Source of the DNA: Pseudomonadota bacterium
GTDB lineage: Bacteria > Pseudomonadota > Alphaproteobacteria > Sphingomonadales > Sphingomonadaceae
DNA: 28,902 bases
Direction of reading: 5' to 3'
Assembly: GCA_023390415.1 (NCBI GenBank)
Contig: JAEWCW010000218.1
Location: 1 to 28,902 of the forward strand
The translations under genes and the position numbers were made by a program. The notes under the pieces were generated by a model that was not told the origin of the DNA, did no database searches, and saw only the letters and a program-made list of their open reading frames with translations. Shown here piece by piece: positions 1-7,052 of the stretch; position 1 is the stretch's first letter, and each line of letters starts with the position of its first letter.

Positions 1-57
1 GAGCGTAGTCGAGGGGCGCCCGCTCGGACTCAGTGTCAGCGCCCCTCGACTTCGCTC
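1..57. repeat. GC-rich inverted repeat, REP-like
   Basis: Arms GAGCGTAGTCGAGGGGCGC (1-19) and GCGCCCCTCGACTTCGCTC (39-57) are reverse complements with one mismatch, separated by a 19-base loop. The element lies just beyond the 3' end of the minus-strand SDR gene, so it could end or stabilise that transcript. There is no T-run, so it is not a classical intrinsic terminator. From memory, sequences like CCCCTCGACTTCGCTCGGGACGAAC recur between genes in sphingomonad genomes; this was not checked. It starts at the first base of the window and may extend further left. Confidence 0.6.
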
Positions 58-87
58 GGGACGAACGACTCCCTGTGCTTCAGTTCG

Positions 88-870
88 TCACCGCGGCGCC
101 ATCCGGATCGCGCCGTCGAGCCTCACATATTCGCCGTTGAGGTACGGGTTCTCCGCCATGAAGACGGCGAGGCGGGCATATTCCTCGGGCTGGCCGAGGC
201 GCTTCGGGAAGGGCACCTGGGCGGCGAGCGCGTCCTTCACCTGCTGCGGCATCATCGCCACCATCGGAGTCTCGAACACGCCCGGGAGGATGGTGTTGAC
301 CCGGATCCCCTCGCCCATCAGGTCGCGCGCGATCGGCAGCGCCATGCCGAGCACGCCCGCCTTTGACGCGCTATAGGCCGCCTGGCCGATCTGGCCGTCC
401 TGCGCCGCGACCGAGGCGGTGTTGACGATCAGGCCCTTCTCGCCGTCCTCGAGCGGCTCCAGCGCCGCCATGCCGGCCGCAGAGGCGGAAAGGACGCGGA
501 AGGTGCCGATCAGGTTGATCTGGATGGCGAGTTCGAATTGGTGGATCGGGTAGCGCTTGATCTCGCCGGTCTGCTTGTCGCGGCCGACCGTCTTCACCGC
601 ATTGGCGACGCCGGCGCAATTGACGCAGATCCGCTCCTGGCCGTGCGCCTCGCGCGCCTTGGCGAAGCCGGCGTCGACCGCCTCGTTGGAGGTGACGTCG
701 ACCTGGCAAAAAATCCCCCCGATCTCCGCCGCGACCTTCTCGCCCTTGTCCGCGTCGCGGTCGAAGATTGCGACCTTCACGTCCTTGGCGGCAAGCGCGC
801 GGGCGGTGGCCTCGCCGAGGCCGGACGCGCCGCCGGTGACGACCGCGGCGATATTGCTGTCGAGCTTCAT
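88..870 (-). CDS. SDR-family dehydrogenase, 3-hydroxyacyl-CoA dehydrogenase type II-like
   Basis: A 260-residue cytosolic short-chain dehydrogenase/reductase predicted to oxidise a 3-hydroxyacyl-CoA or similar alcohol with NAD+. The glycine-rich nucleotide motif TGGASGLG is at residues 12-19, followed by the NCAG motif, a catalytic Ser in NTASVAA and the YSASK active-site Tyr/Lys. The acidic FDRD after the second beta strand suggests NAD rather than NADP. Length and the VPFPKRLGQPEEYA segment fit the HSD17B10/type II hydroxyacyl-CoA dehydrogenase branch. The start chosen (ATG at 870) has the purine-rich site AGGGAGAG just upstream; an upstream in-frame start at 927 would add 19 residues outside the fold. 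A thiolase 2.8 kb away fits the same beta-oxidation or isoleucine-degradation chemistry, but they are not one operon. The exact substrate is inferred from family resemblance. Confidence 0.88.
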   Translation of the reverse strand: MKLDSNIAAVVTGGASGLGEATARALAAKDVKVAIFDRDADKGEKVAAEIGGIFCQVDVTSNEAVDAGFAKAREAHGQERICVNCAGVANAVKTVGRDKQTGEIKRYPIHQFELAIQINLIGTFRVLSASAAGMAALEPLEDGEKGLIVNTASVAAQDGQIGQAAYSASKAGVLGMALPIARDLMGEGIRVNTILPGVFETPMVAMMPQQVKDALAAQVPFPKRLGQPEEYARLAVFMAENPYLNGEYVRLDGAIRMAPR

Positions 871-951
871 GTTCTCTCCCTCTCGTTGAGCGGTCAGTAG
901 AGCCAAGCGGCGGCCCTCGACAAGCACCCGCGCTCGGCCCGTTCATCTTGT

Positions 952-973
952 ATTATGCATTACAATGCATAAT
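952..973. promoter_or_regulatory. AT-rich perfect palindrome, probable operator
   Basis: ATTATGCATT (952-961) and AATGCATAAT (964-973) are perfect reverse complements with a 2-base spacer. A third partial copy, ATTATGCAG, follows at 972-980. The site is strikingly AT-rich for this genome and lies in the divergent region (871-1187) between the SDR and phospholipase D-like genes, about 80 bases upstream of the SDR start. On the minus strand it contains CATAAT, a good -10 hexamer, so a bound regulator would block SDR transcription. The regulator is not identifiable here. I see nothing else in the rest of this gap. Confidence 0.6.
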
Positions 974-1187
974 TATGCAGCATGACCTGCTCGCCTGACA
1001 GACCTTGGGGCATTCACCCGGCCATCCGAATCGACGAGGATTGCCCACGCTGCGGCTGGACGGCGCCGGGCCCACGCCGTGACGCCCGGACGGCGGCGGC
1101 CAAGGTGTGGACGATGCCCGAAGACCGCATCGCAGCCTGATCCGTTTCGGCCGCGCAACCGGGCGCGATTTGGCGCGTTCGGCGGCC

Positions 1188-2660
1188 GTGGCTGATACAG
1201 CTTCCTGTCGGAGTCTCACCTCCCCGCTCCTCGAACCGGGCCGCAATTGCTGGCGGGTCGAGCGCGCGGGCCGCGCTGCGCTGATCGTCGACGCAGCCGA
1301 TTATTATCGCCACGCGGTCCAAGCCATGATCGAGGCCGAGCATCAGATCATGCTGATCGGCTGGGACTTCGACACCCGGATCACCTTGATCTACGACGAG
1401 GAGCCGCCCTGCGGCGCCCCTGCCACTCTCGGCGCCTTTCTGACCTGGCTCGCCGACCGCAAGCCGCACCTCCAGATCCACATCCTCGCCTGGGACCAGG
1501 CGCTGCTCAGCGTGCCCGCCCGCGGCACCACCTTCCTGCGGCTGCTGCGCTGGCGCTTCGACTCCCGGATCCACGTCAAATGGGACAGCCTGCATCCGCT
1601 CGAGGGGAGCCACCATCAGAAGATCCTGACGATCGACGATCGTGTCGCCTTCTGCGGCGGCATCGACATGACCGACACGCGCTGGGACACGCGCGCCCAT
1701 CGCGACGAGGAGCCGGGCCGCCGCCACCCATTTACCCGCCGCCGCTACGATCCCTGGCACGACGCGACCATGGCGGTTGACGAGGATGCGGCCCGTGCGA
1801 TCGGCGACCTCGCCCGAATCCGCTGGGGGTGCGCGACCGGAGAGGACCTGCCCGTCCCTCCGCGATCGGACCATGATCCCTGGCCGGACGGGCTGGAACC
1901 CCATTTCCGCGACACCGAGGTCGCGGTGGCGCGGACCCGCGCAGCCTGCGGAAAGCTCGAGGAGATCCGCGAGATCGAGGCCTTGTTCGTTGACATGATC
2001 CGGAGCGCGCGTCGCTTCGTCTATGTCGAAACCCAATATTTCGCCTCGCGCGTGATCGCGGAGGCGATCGCGGCGCGGCTCGACGAGCCCGATCCGCCCG
2101 AATTCGTCATCGTCAACCCGCGCGAAGCATCGGGCTGGCTCGACGAGGCAGTGATGAGTCCCGCTCGCTACGAGCTGATGAAGGGGATCGGGGAGAAAGA
2201 CAGGCTCGGCCGCTTCCGGATCTATTATCCGGTCACCAAGGGCGGCGAGGACATCTATGTCCACGCCAAGATCATGATCGTCGACGACCGTATCCTTCGC
2301 GTCGGTTCGGCCAATATGAACAACCGCTCCATGGGCCTCGACAGCGAGTGCGACCTCCTCATTGATTCCGCCGGCGACAAGGCGGCGCGCCGGACGATCG
2401 CCCAGCTCCGAAGCGACCTTCTCGCAGAGCATCTCGGAAGCGAGCCCGAGCATGTCGCGGCCTGCTTCGGAGAGACCGGCTCGCTGATCGGCTGCATCGA
2501 GACGATGCGCGGCGACGGCCGGACCCTGGTGCCGCTCCCGGCCGAGGAACCGGCAGAGCCGATGAAGAAGATGGCGCGCGCCGAATTGCTCGATCCCGAG
2601 GCCTCGAAAGAATCGTTCGAGCCGCGCCGCCGCCACCTGCTCCGCCGGCTTCGCGGCTAG
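1188..2660 (+). CDS. Phospholipase D-like phosphatidyltransferase/phosphodiesterase
   Basis: A 490-residue protein with two PLD catalytic HKD motifs. The first, HQKILTID, puts H143, K145 and D150 in the HxKx4D pattern; the second, HAKIMIVD, puts H359, K361 and D366 in the same pattern, followed by GSANMNNRSMGLDSE, typical of bacterial PLDs. The two halves would form the usual bilobed active site acting on phospholipid phosphodiester bonds. No signal peptide or membrane segment is evident, so location is uncertain. The start is uncertain: the frame is open back to a GTG at 1107, but the added stretch is arginine-rich and looks non-coding, so I prefer the GTG at 1188, which gives MADTASCRSLTSPLLEPGRN. 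Neither has a clear ribosome binding site. Cardiolipin synthase activity is possible, but the usual N-terminal membrane helices are absent. Confidence 0.85.
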   Translation: MADTASCRSLTSPLLEPGRNCWRVERAGRAALIVDAADYYRHAVQAMIEAEHQIMLIGWDFDTRITLIYDEEPPCGAPATLGAFLTWLADRKPHLQIHILAWDQALLSVPARGTTFLRLLRWRFDSRIHVKWDSLHPLEGSHHQKILTIDDRVAFCGGIDMTDTRWDTRAHRDEEPGRRHPFTRRRYDPWHDATMAVDEDAARAIGDLARIRWGCATGEDLPVPPRSDHDPWPDGLEPHFRDTEVAVARTRAACGKLEEIREIEALFVDMIRSARRFVYVETQYFASRVIAEAIAARLDEPDPPEFVIVNPREASGWLDEAVMSPARYELMKGIGEKDRLGRFRIYYPVTKGGEDIYVHAKIMIVDDRILRVGSANMNNRSMGLDSECDLLIDSAGDKAARRTIAQLRSDLLAEHLGSEPEHVAACFGETGSLIGCIETMRGDGRTLVPLPAEEPAEPMKKMARAELLDPEASKESFEPRRRHLLRRLRG

Positions 2661-2768
2661 GGCGCGGGGACGCCTGAGGGCGGGGCGGCACGCGCAGATG
2701 CCGAACGCATTCATCTCCGGTGCAGCCGCCGCGCCCGAAATCTCTCATGCTTCATTGGGGAGGTGCGG

Positions 2769-3182
2769 ATGGCGTGTGCGACCGGGCGGGCGATCTGTGG
2801 TGCGGCCGTGGCCGTCTTCTTTCTGCCGGCCGGCTCGAAAGCGCAGAATTCCACCGAGCTCGTCCGGATCCAGGCGCTCACGCCCGAATGCGAGACCGCG
2901 AATGGCGACGAGATCCTCGTTTGCGGCCGCCGCGAGAGTCGCTCCCGCTACCGCCTACCCGAAGAGCCGGATCGCGGCTTCGATCCGGGCGGGGCGGTCG
3001 ACAGCGTCTCGCGCGAGCGTCACCGGCTGCTGGGCCCGGCGCGGAGCGGCGCTGCCTCCTGCTCGCCGGTTGGGGCGAACGGCATGATGGGCTGCGCCGC
3101 GCTCCGCTTCAACGAAGACATCGAGCAATATGGCGGCGATCTTCCCAACATGCGCAACCGTTTTCGCGGCCGCCCGCGCTGA
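2769..3182 (+). CDS. Small secreted protein of unknown function
   Basis: A 137-residue protein with a likely Sec signal peptide (hydrophobic AVAVFFLPAG, cleavage near SKA|QN). The mature part has two cysteines in the block ECETANGDEILVCGRRES, then a basic, Arg/Pro-rich middle, a second Cys pair (ASCSPVG...MGCAAL) and a basic C-terminus. From memory, the EILVCGRR...RYRLPEE pattern recurs in small exported sphingomonad proteins of unknown role. The ATG at 2769 follows GGGGAGG (2757-2763) at a five-base spacing; the in-frame GTG at 2763 overlaps that site and is rejected. Four cysteines suggest periplasmic disulfides. No enzymatic motif is visible. Confidence 0.75.
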   Translation: MACATGRAICGAAVAVFFLPAGSKAQNSTELVRIQALTPECETANGDEILVCGRRESRSRYRLPEEPDRGFDPGGAVDSVSRERHRLLGPARSGAASCSPVGANGMMGCAALRFNEDIEQYGGDLPNMRNRFRGRPR

Positions 3183-3235
3183 ACCGAGGAACTGCCCTCT
3201 TTCCAATCCGTTGTGTGGGGACGAGGGAGATCTGA

Positions 3236-3484
3236 ATGTCGCGTATTCCGACCAAAGCCATGCCGCACGCCTTCGCCCCCGAAGGCGAGGACACACAGGA
3301 TATCGAGAAGCTCATCTATGACGATGGCGCGCCGAGCCTCGGCGAGCGCGCCGGCGCCGCCGTGAACAAGGTCGCCGGAAGCCGAGTCGCGCAGGTCGCG
3401 GCCGGGGCCGTCGTCGCCGGGGCCGTCGCGGCCGCCGTCGTTCGCAGCCGCCGCTCGGGTGCCGAGCAGAGGTCGGGCAAGTGA
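3236..3484 (+). CDS. Small hypothetical protein with an Ala/Gly-rich membrane-like helix
   Basis: An 82-residue protein of unknown function. The first 35 residues are polar and acidic (EGEDTQDIEKLIYDD); residues about 48-70 form an Ala/Val/Gly-rich hydrophobic helix (VAAGAVVAGAVAAAVV) followed by a basic RSRRS stop-transfer-like tail. It may be a single-span inner-membrane protein with the C-terminus inside. A good ribosome binding site (GAGGGAG) precedes the ATG. Its TGA overlaps the ATG of the next small gene by one base (TGATG), so the two are probably translated together. Confidence 0.65.
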   Translation: MSRIPTKAMPHAFAPEGEDTQDIEKLIYDDGAPSLGERAGAAVNKVAGSRVAQVAAGAVVAGAVAAAVVRSRRSGAEQRSGK

Positions 3485-3669
3485 TGCACGTCCGGATGAC
3501 CGATCGGGTCGCGCCGCCGCGCGACCAGGCCACTTATTACGCCCAGCTCGAGGCCGGCGCGCGCTTCCTCGCCGCCGAGGCCGATTCGCGCGACGAGCGC
3601 GAGGAGCATCTGGCGATGGTGTTGCGCTATCGCCGGCTCGGGATGGAGGCGCGCGCAGCGGCGCGCTGA
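3484..3669 (+). CDS. Small hypothetical helical protein
   Basis: A 61-residue charged protein, predicted mostly helical (YYAQLEAGARFLAAEADSRD, then EREEHLAMVLRYRRLG). No signal peptide, membrane segment or known motif is visible. The start at 3484 is set by the TGATG stop/start overlap with the preceding gene; an alternative ATG at 3496 would give MTDRVAPPRD. It ends two bases before the convergent thiolase gene. I do not recognise the family. Confidence 0.6.
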   Translation: MHVRMTDRVAPPRDQATYYAQLEAGARFLAAEADSRDEREEHLAMVLRYRRLGMEARAAAR

Positions 3670-3671
3670 GG

Positions 3672-4850
3672 TTAGGCGAGGCTCTCGACGATCGTCACGT
3701 TGGCGAGCCCGCCGCCCTCGCACATGGTCTGCAGCCCGTAGCGCTTGCCCCGCGCCTTGAGCGCGTGGACCAAAGTCGCCATCAGCTTGGTGCCCGAGGC
3801 GCCGAGCGGGTGGCCCAGCGCGATCGCGCCGCCATTGACGTTGAGCTTCTCCGGGTTGGCCCCGATTTCGCTCAGCCAGGCCATCGGCACCGGCGCGAAC
3901 GCCTCGTTGACCTCGTAAAGGTCGATGTCGTCGATCGTCATCCCCGAGCGTTCCAGGGCCCGGCGGGTGGCGGGGATCACCTCCTCGAGCATGATCACCG
4001 GATCGCCGCCGGTCACCGTCAGGTTCACGATCCGCGCCATCGGGGTGAGGCCATGCGCCTTCAGCGCGCGCTCCGAGACGACGATCACGCCCGACGCGCC
4101 GTCGCAGATCTGCGAGGCGTTGGCGGCGCTGATCCGTCCGCCCTCGCTCAGCAGCTTGACCGAGGCGATCCCCTCCAGGGTCGCGTCGAAGCGAATGCCC
4201 TCGTCGCGCGTGTGGAGGCTCTCATTGCCGTCCGCATCCGCCACTCTCAGTGGCACGATCTCGGCCTCGAACGCGCCGTCCTCGGTCGCGCGCGCGGCCT
4301 TGCGGTGGCTTTCCAGCGCGAACCGGTCGAGCGCCTCCTTCCGCATCTGGTATTTCTCGGCGATCATCTCTGCGCCGACGAACTGCGAGAACATCGGCAC
4401 GCCGAACCTTTGCTGGATCCGCTTGGAGAAGGGGCCGGTGCCGATCCCGTGCTGCATCGGCAGGGTGACGGGGAGGCCCATCGGCACGCGGGTCATCGAT
4501 TCGACTCCGGCGGCGATCACCACGTCCTGGGTCCCGCTCATCACCGCCTGGGCCGCGAACTGGATCGCCTGCTGCGAGCTTCCGCACTGGCGGTCGATCG
4601 TCACCGCCGGGACCGAGACCGGAAGCGAGGAGGCGAGCACCGCATTGCGGCCGACATGGAAGGCCTGCTCCCCCGCCTGGCCGACGCAGCCCATGATCAC
4701 GTCCTCGACCGCCGCGGGATCGATTCCGGCGCGCTCGACCACGGCGTCGAGCAATTCGGCCGCCATGTCGGCGGGATGCCAGTCCTTCAATGCGCCGCCG
4801 CGCTTGCCCCCCGCGGTGCGGGCTGCGGCGACGATATAGGCTTCGGACAT
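3672..4850 (-). CDS. Acetyl-CoA C-acyltransferase (thiolase)
   Basis: A 392-residue thiolase, the usual length for the FadA/PhaA/PcaF superfamily. It catalyses CoA-dependent cleavage of 3-ketoacyl-CoA, or the reverse condensation. The nucleophile Cys89 is in DRQCGSSQQA; the other active-site residues are in NEAFA (315-319), GGAIALGHPLGASG (His347) and TMCEGGGLAN (Cys377). The Cys-His-Cys set and the NEAF motif are intact, so it should be active. The C-terminal motif and GHPLGASGTK point to a degradative or general acyl-CoA acetyltransferase; substrate chain length cannot be read off. It is transcribed divergently from the histidine kinase at 4925, leaving a 74-base shared control region. Confidence 0.93.
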   Translation of the reverse strand: MSEAYIVAAARTAGGKRGGALKDWHPADMAAELLDAVVERAGIDPAAVEDVIMGCVGQAGEQAFHVGRNAVLASSLPVSVPAVTIDRQCGSSQQAIQFAAQAVMSGTQDVVIAAGVESMTRVPMGLPVTLPMQHGIGTGPFSKRIQQRFGVPMFSQFVGAEMIAEKYQMRKEALDRFALESHRKAARATEDGAFEAEIVPLRVADADGNESLHTRDEGIRFDATLEGIASVKLLSEGGRISAANASQICDGASGVIVVSERALKAHGLTPMARIVNLTVTGGDPVIMLEEVIPATRRALERSGMTIDDIDLYEVNEAFAPVPMAWLSEIGANPEKLNVNGGAIALGHPLGASGTKLMATLVHALKARGKRYGLQTMCEGGGLANVTIVESLA

Positions 4851-4924
4851 GGACCTGCTCCCTCGGTGGACGTGCCCCCTGCCTAGGGCCTAAGCTCGGC
4901 GCCCCGCAACCTCTCCGGACCTTC

Positions 4925-6988
4925 ATGCCGCCGCAGCGACACCCTTCTTCGACCTCGCGCATCCAGAAGGCGGTGGTGATCGGCAGCATCCTGCTCATCG
5001 GGCTGCTCTGGCTGGTCGCGATCACCGAGCTGCGCGCCGAGGAACGGCGGACGATCGAGGCGGCGATCCGCGAGAACCAGAATCGCGCCGCCGCCTTCGA
5101 GCAATATCTGGCGCGGACGCTCGAGACCGCGAACCTCGCCGCGCTCCACGTCGCCGAGCTCTACGCGGACCATCGGCCGCTCGCCGAGGCGCCGGGCCGC
5201 CCTGCCCTGCTTGCGGACCGGGTCGCGAAGAATCCGATCTTCGCCGGCGTGGTCGTCGCGGATGCCAATGGCGACGTGCGCAGCACCACCTTCCGCGACG
5301 CGCCCGCGCTCAACATCGCGTCCTCGCTCACCTTCCGCCGCTTCCGCGACAATCCCACCGACGAAGGCCCGCTCATCTCGCGGCCCAGCACCTCCCCGTT
5401 CGCGGACCGGCCGCTGGTGGCGATATCGCGCCCGATCCGCGGCGATGACGGCCGCTTCGACGGGGTCGTGATCGTCCAGATCGTCGCCGAGCGGCTGGTC
5501 GATTTCAACCGCGGCGCCACCACCCGCCCGCGCGACCTCGTCTCCGTCATTCGCAGCGACGGGATCTCGCTCGCGCGCCGCCAGGGCCAGGCGCTCAGCT
5601 TCGGCGAAGACTTGCGCGGCGCCCGGGTGATGCGGGAACAGGCGGCCAATCCCCACGGCACCTATCTGGGGCCGAGCGCCATCGACGGAATCCGCCGCTT
5701 CTTCAGCCACCGCCGGCTCGAAGGCTATGGGGTCTTCGTGACCGTGGGGGTCGGCGAGAGCGACGTCGTCGCGGACGTCAGGGCAAGGACCCGCTTCGTG
5801 GTTGCCGGCCTCGGCGCGCTGACGATCACCGTCCTCGCCTTCGCCTTCTCCACGGTGCTCGGAATCCGCCGCCGCGAGGCGGTTGCGCGCGATCTCGGAA
5901 TCGCCAATTCGCGGCTCAGCGAGGCGCAGAGGATCGCGCGGATCGGCGACTGGGAATATGATCCAAAGACCGGACGCATCCACCTCTCGGACGAGCTTTG
6001 CGACATGTATGGCCTGCCGCGGATGGAGGGCGAGCGCGACCAGGCGGAACTGTCTCCCTTCTTCCGGCCCTCGCAGCAGAAGGTCTGGCTGGAAGGAATC
6101 GACCGGACGGTGGCCGAGCGGCTGCCGCAGGAATGCGAGCTCGAGGCCGATCTGGCGAGCGGCCCCTCCTACCGGCGGGTCCGGATGGTGCCGCGGCTGG
6201 CCGCCGACGGGTCGGTGGACAAGATCGTCGGCACTGATCAGGACATCAGCCGCGAGAAGGAGCATCGGCGGCTCCGCGACCAGGTCGCCCATTCTTCCCG
6301 GGTCGAGGTGATGAACGCGATCGCGGCCACGGTCGCGCACGAGCTCGCCCAGCCGCTCACAGCGGCTTCCAACTATCTCGCAAGCGCCAAGATGATCTCG
6401 CAGCGGCGCCCGGCCGGCTTCGAAGAGCGGCTGCGCGACACGCTGGAACAGGTCGGACGGCAGATCGACGTCACCCGGACGATCGTCCGCCGCGTGTGGG
6501 AGATGGTCGCCAACCGGCGCAGCTCGGTCCAGCGCGCCTCGCTTGCCGACGCGGTCCAGGACGCGGTCGGCCTGGTCAAGATCGCCAACGAGCACCCCCA
6601 TGTGCCGATCCTGCAGCAGCTCGCGCCCGACGCCCGCTATGTCCGCGCCGACAAGATCCAGATCCAGCAGGTGCTCACCAACCTCATCCGCAACGCCGCC
6701 GAAGCGGCGTCGGGCTCCGCCGAACCGCGCGTCGTCGTCTCCAGCCGCCTCGACGGCGACATGGTGGAGATCTGCGTCGCCGACACCGGCCCCGGCATCG
6801 ATTCCGCGGTGCGCGACATCTTCAGCCCGTTCGCGACCACCAAGGGCGCCGGTCTGGGCCTCGGCCTCTCCATCTCGCGCATGATCGTCGATTCCTTCGA
6901 CGGAAAGATCTGGGCCGATCCCAGCGGCGGCGAAGGCACCCGGATCTGCATCAGTCTTCCCGCGGGCGAGCCCGATAGCCGGGCTTGA
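4925..6988 (+). CDS. Membrane-bound PAS sensor histidine kinase, FixL-like
   Basis: A 687-residue sensor kinase. A transmembrane helix at about residues 16-33 and a second at about 291-312 flank a periplasmic domain of some 255 residues, consistent with a Cache-type ligand sensor. A PAS domain follows (about 325-440; IGDWEYDPKTGRIHLSDELC). The dimerisation/H-box has His472 in TVAHELAQPLTAASNYL, the variant seen in FixL-type kinases. The ATPase has an N-box (QVLTNLIRNAAEA), G1 (DTGPGI), an F-box (FSPFATTKGAG) and G2 (GLGLGLSI). All key residues are present, so it should autophosphorylate. No response regulator adjoins it, so the partner is encoded elsewhere. The ATG at 4925 was chosen because it puts a short basic N-terminus before the first helix; the frame is open further upstream but overlaps the divergent thiolase gene. 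Confidence 0.9.
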   Translation: MPPQRHPSSTSRIQKAVVIGSILLIGLLWLVAITELRAEERRTIEAAIRENQNRAAAFEQYLARTLETANLAALHVAELYADHRPLAEAPGRPALLADRVAKNPIFAGVVVADANGDVRSTTFRDAPALNIASSLTFRRFRDNPTDEGPLISRPSTSPFADRPLVAISRPIRGDDGRFDGVVIVQIVAERLVDFNRGATTRPRDLVSVIRSDGISLARRQGQALSFGEDLRGARVMREQAANPHGTYLGPSAIDGIRRFFSHRRLEGYGVFVTVGVGESDVVADVRARTRFVVAGLGALTITVLAFAFSTVLGIRRREAVARDLGIANSRLSEAQRIARIGDWEYDPKTGRIHLSDELCDMYGLPRMEGERDQAELSPFFRPSQQKVWLEGIDRTVAERLPQECELEADLASGPSYRRVRMVPRLAADGSVDKIVGTDQDISREKEHRRLRDQVAHSSRVEVMNAIAATVAHELAQPLTAASNYLASAKMISQRRPAGFEERLRDTLEQVGRQIDVTRTIVRRVWEMVANRRSSVQRASLADAVQDAVGLVKIANEHPHVPILQQLAPDARYVRADKIQIQQVLTNLIRNAAEAASGSAEPRVVVSSRLDGDMVEICVADTGPGIDSAVRDIFSPFATTKGAGLGLGLSISRMIVDSFDGKIWADPSGGEGTRICISLPAGEPDSRA

Positions 6989-7011
6989 CGCGGGCGCCGC
7001 CCAGCTTCATT

Positions 7012-7033
7012 GTGTATCACCTACATAATACGC
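7012..7033. promoter_or_regulatory. Imperfect palindrome and -10-like element upstream of serine hydrolase
   Basis: GTGTATCACCT (7012-7022) faces ACATAATACGC (7023-7033); 7 of 11 positions are dyad-symmetric (outer pattern GTGTATCA / TAATACGC). It contains CATAAT (7024-7029), a strong -10 match in an otherwise GC-rich genome, about 24 bases before the ATG at 7053. The arrangement resembles operators of GntR/YtrA-type repressors, but no such gene is nearby. No convincing -35 is spaced correctly. Confidence 0.4.
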
Positions 7034-7052
7034 CAAGTCACCGGGAGGATTC

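Noticed and set aside
1107..1187. N-terminal extension of the phospholipase D-like protein
   Set aside because: The frame is open, but the added 27 residues are Arg-rich, unlike the family, and have no ribosome binding site; the extension cannot be fully excluded.
1014..2714. Long open frame on the minus strand opposite the phospholipase D-like gene
   Set aside because: It mirrors the coding strand of a clear HKD protein, has no recognisable domain, and is a typical high-GC antisense shadow.
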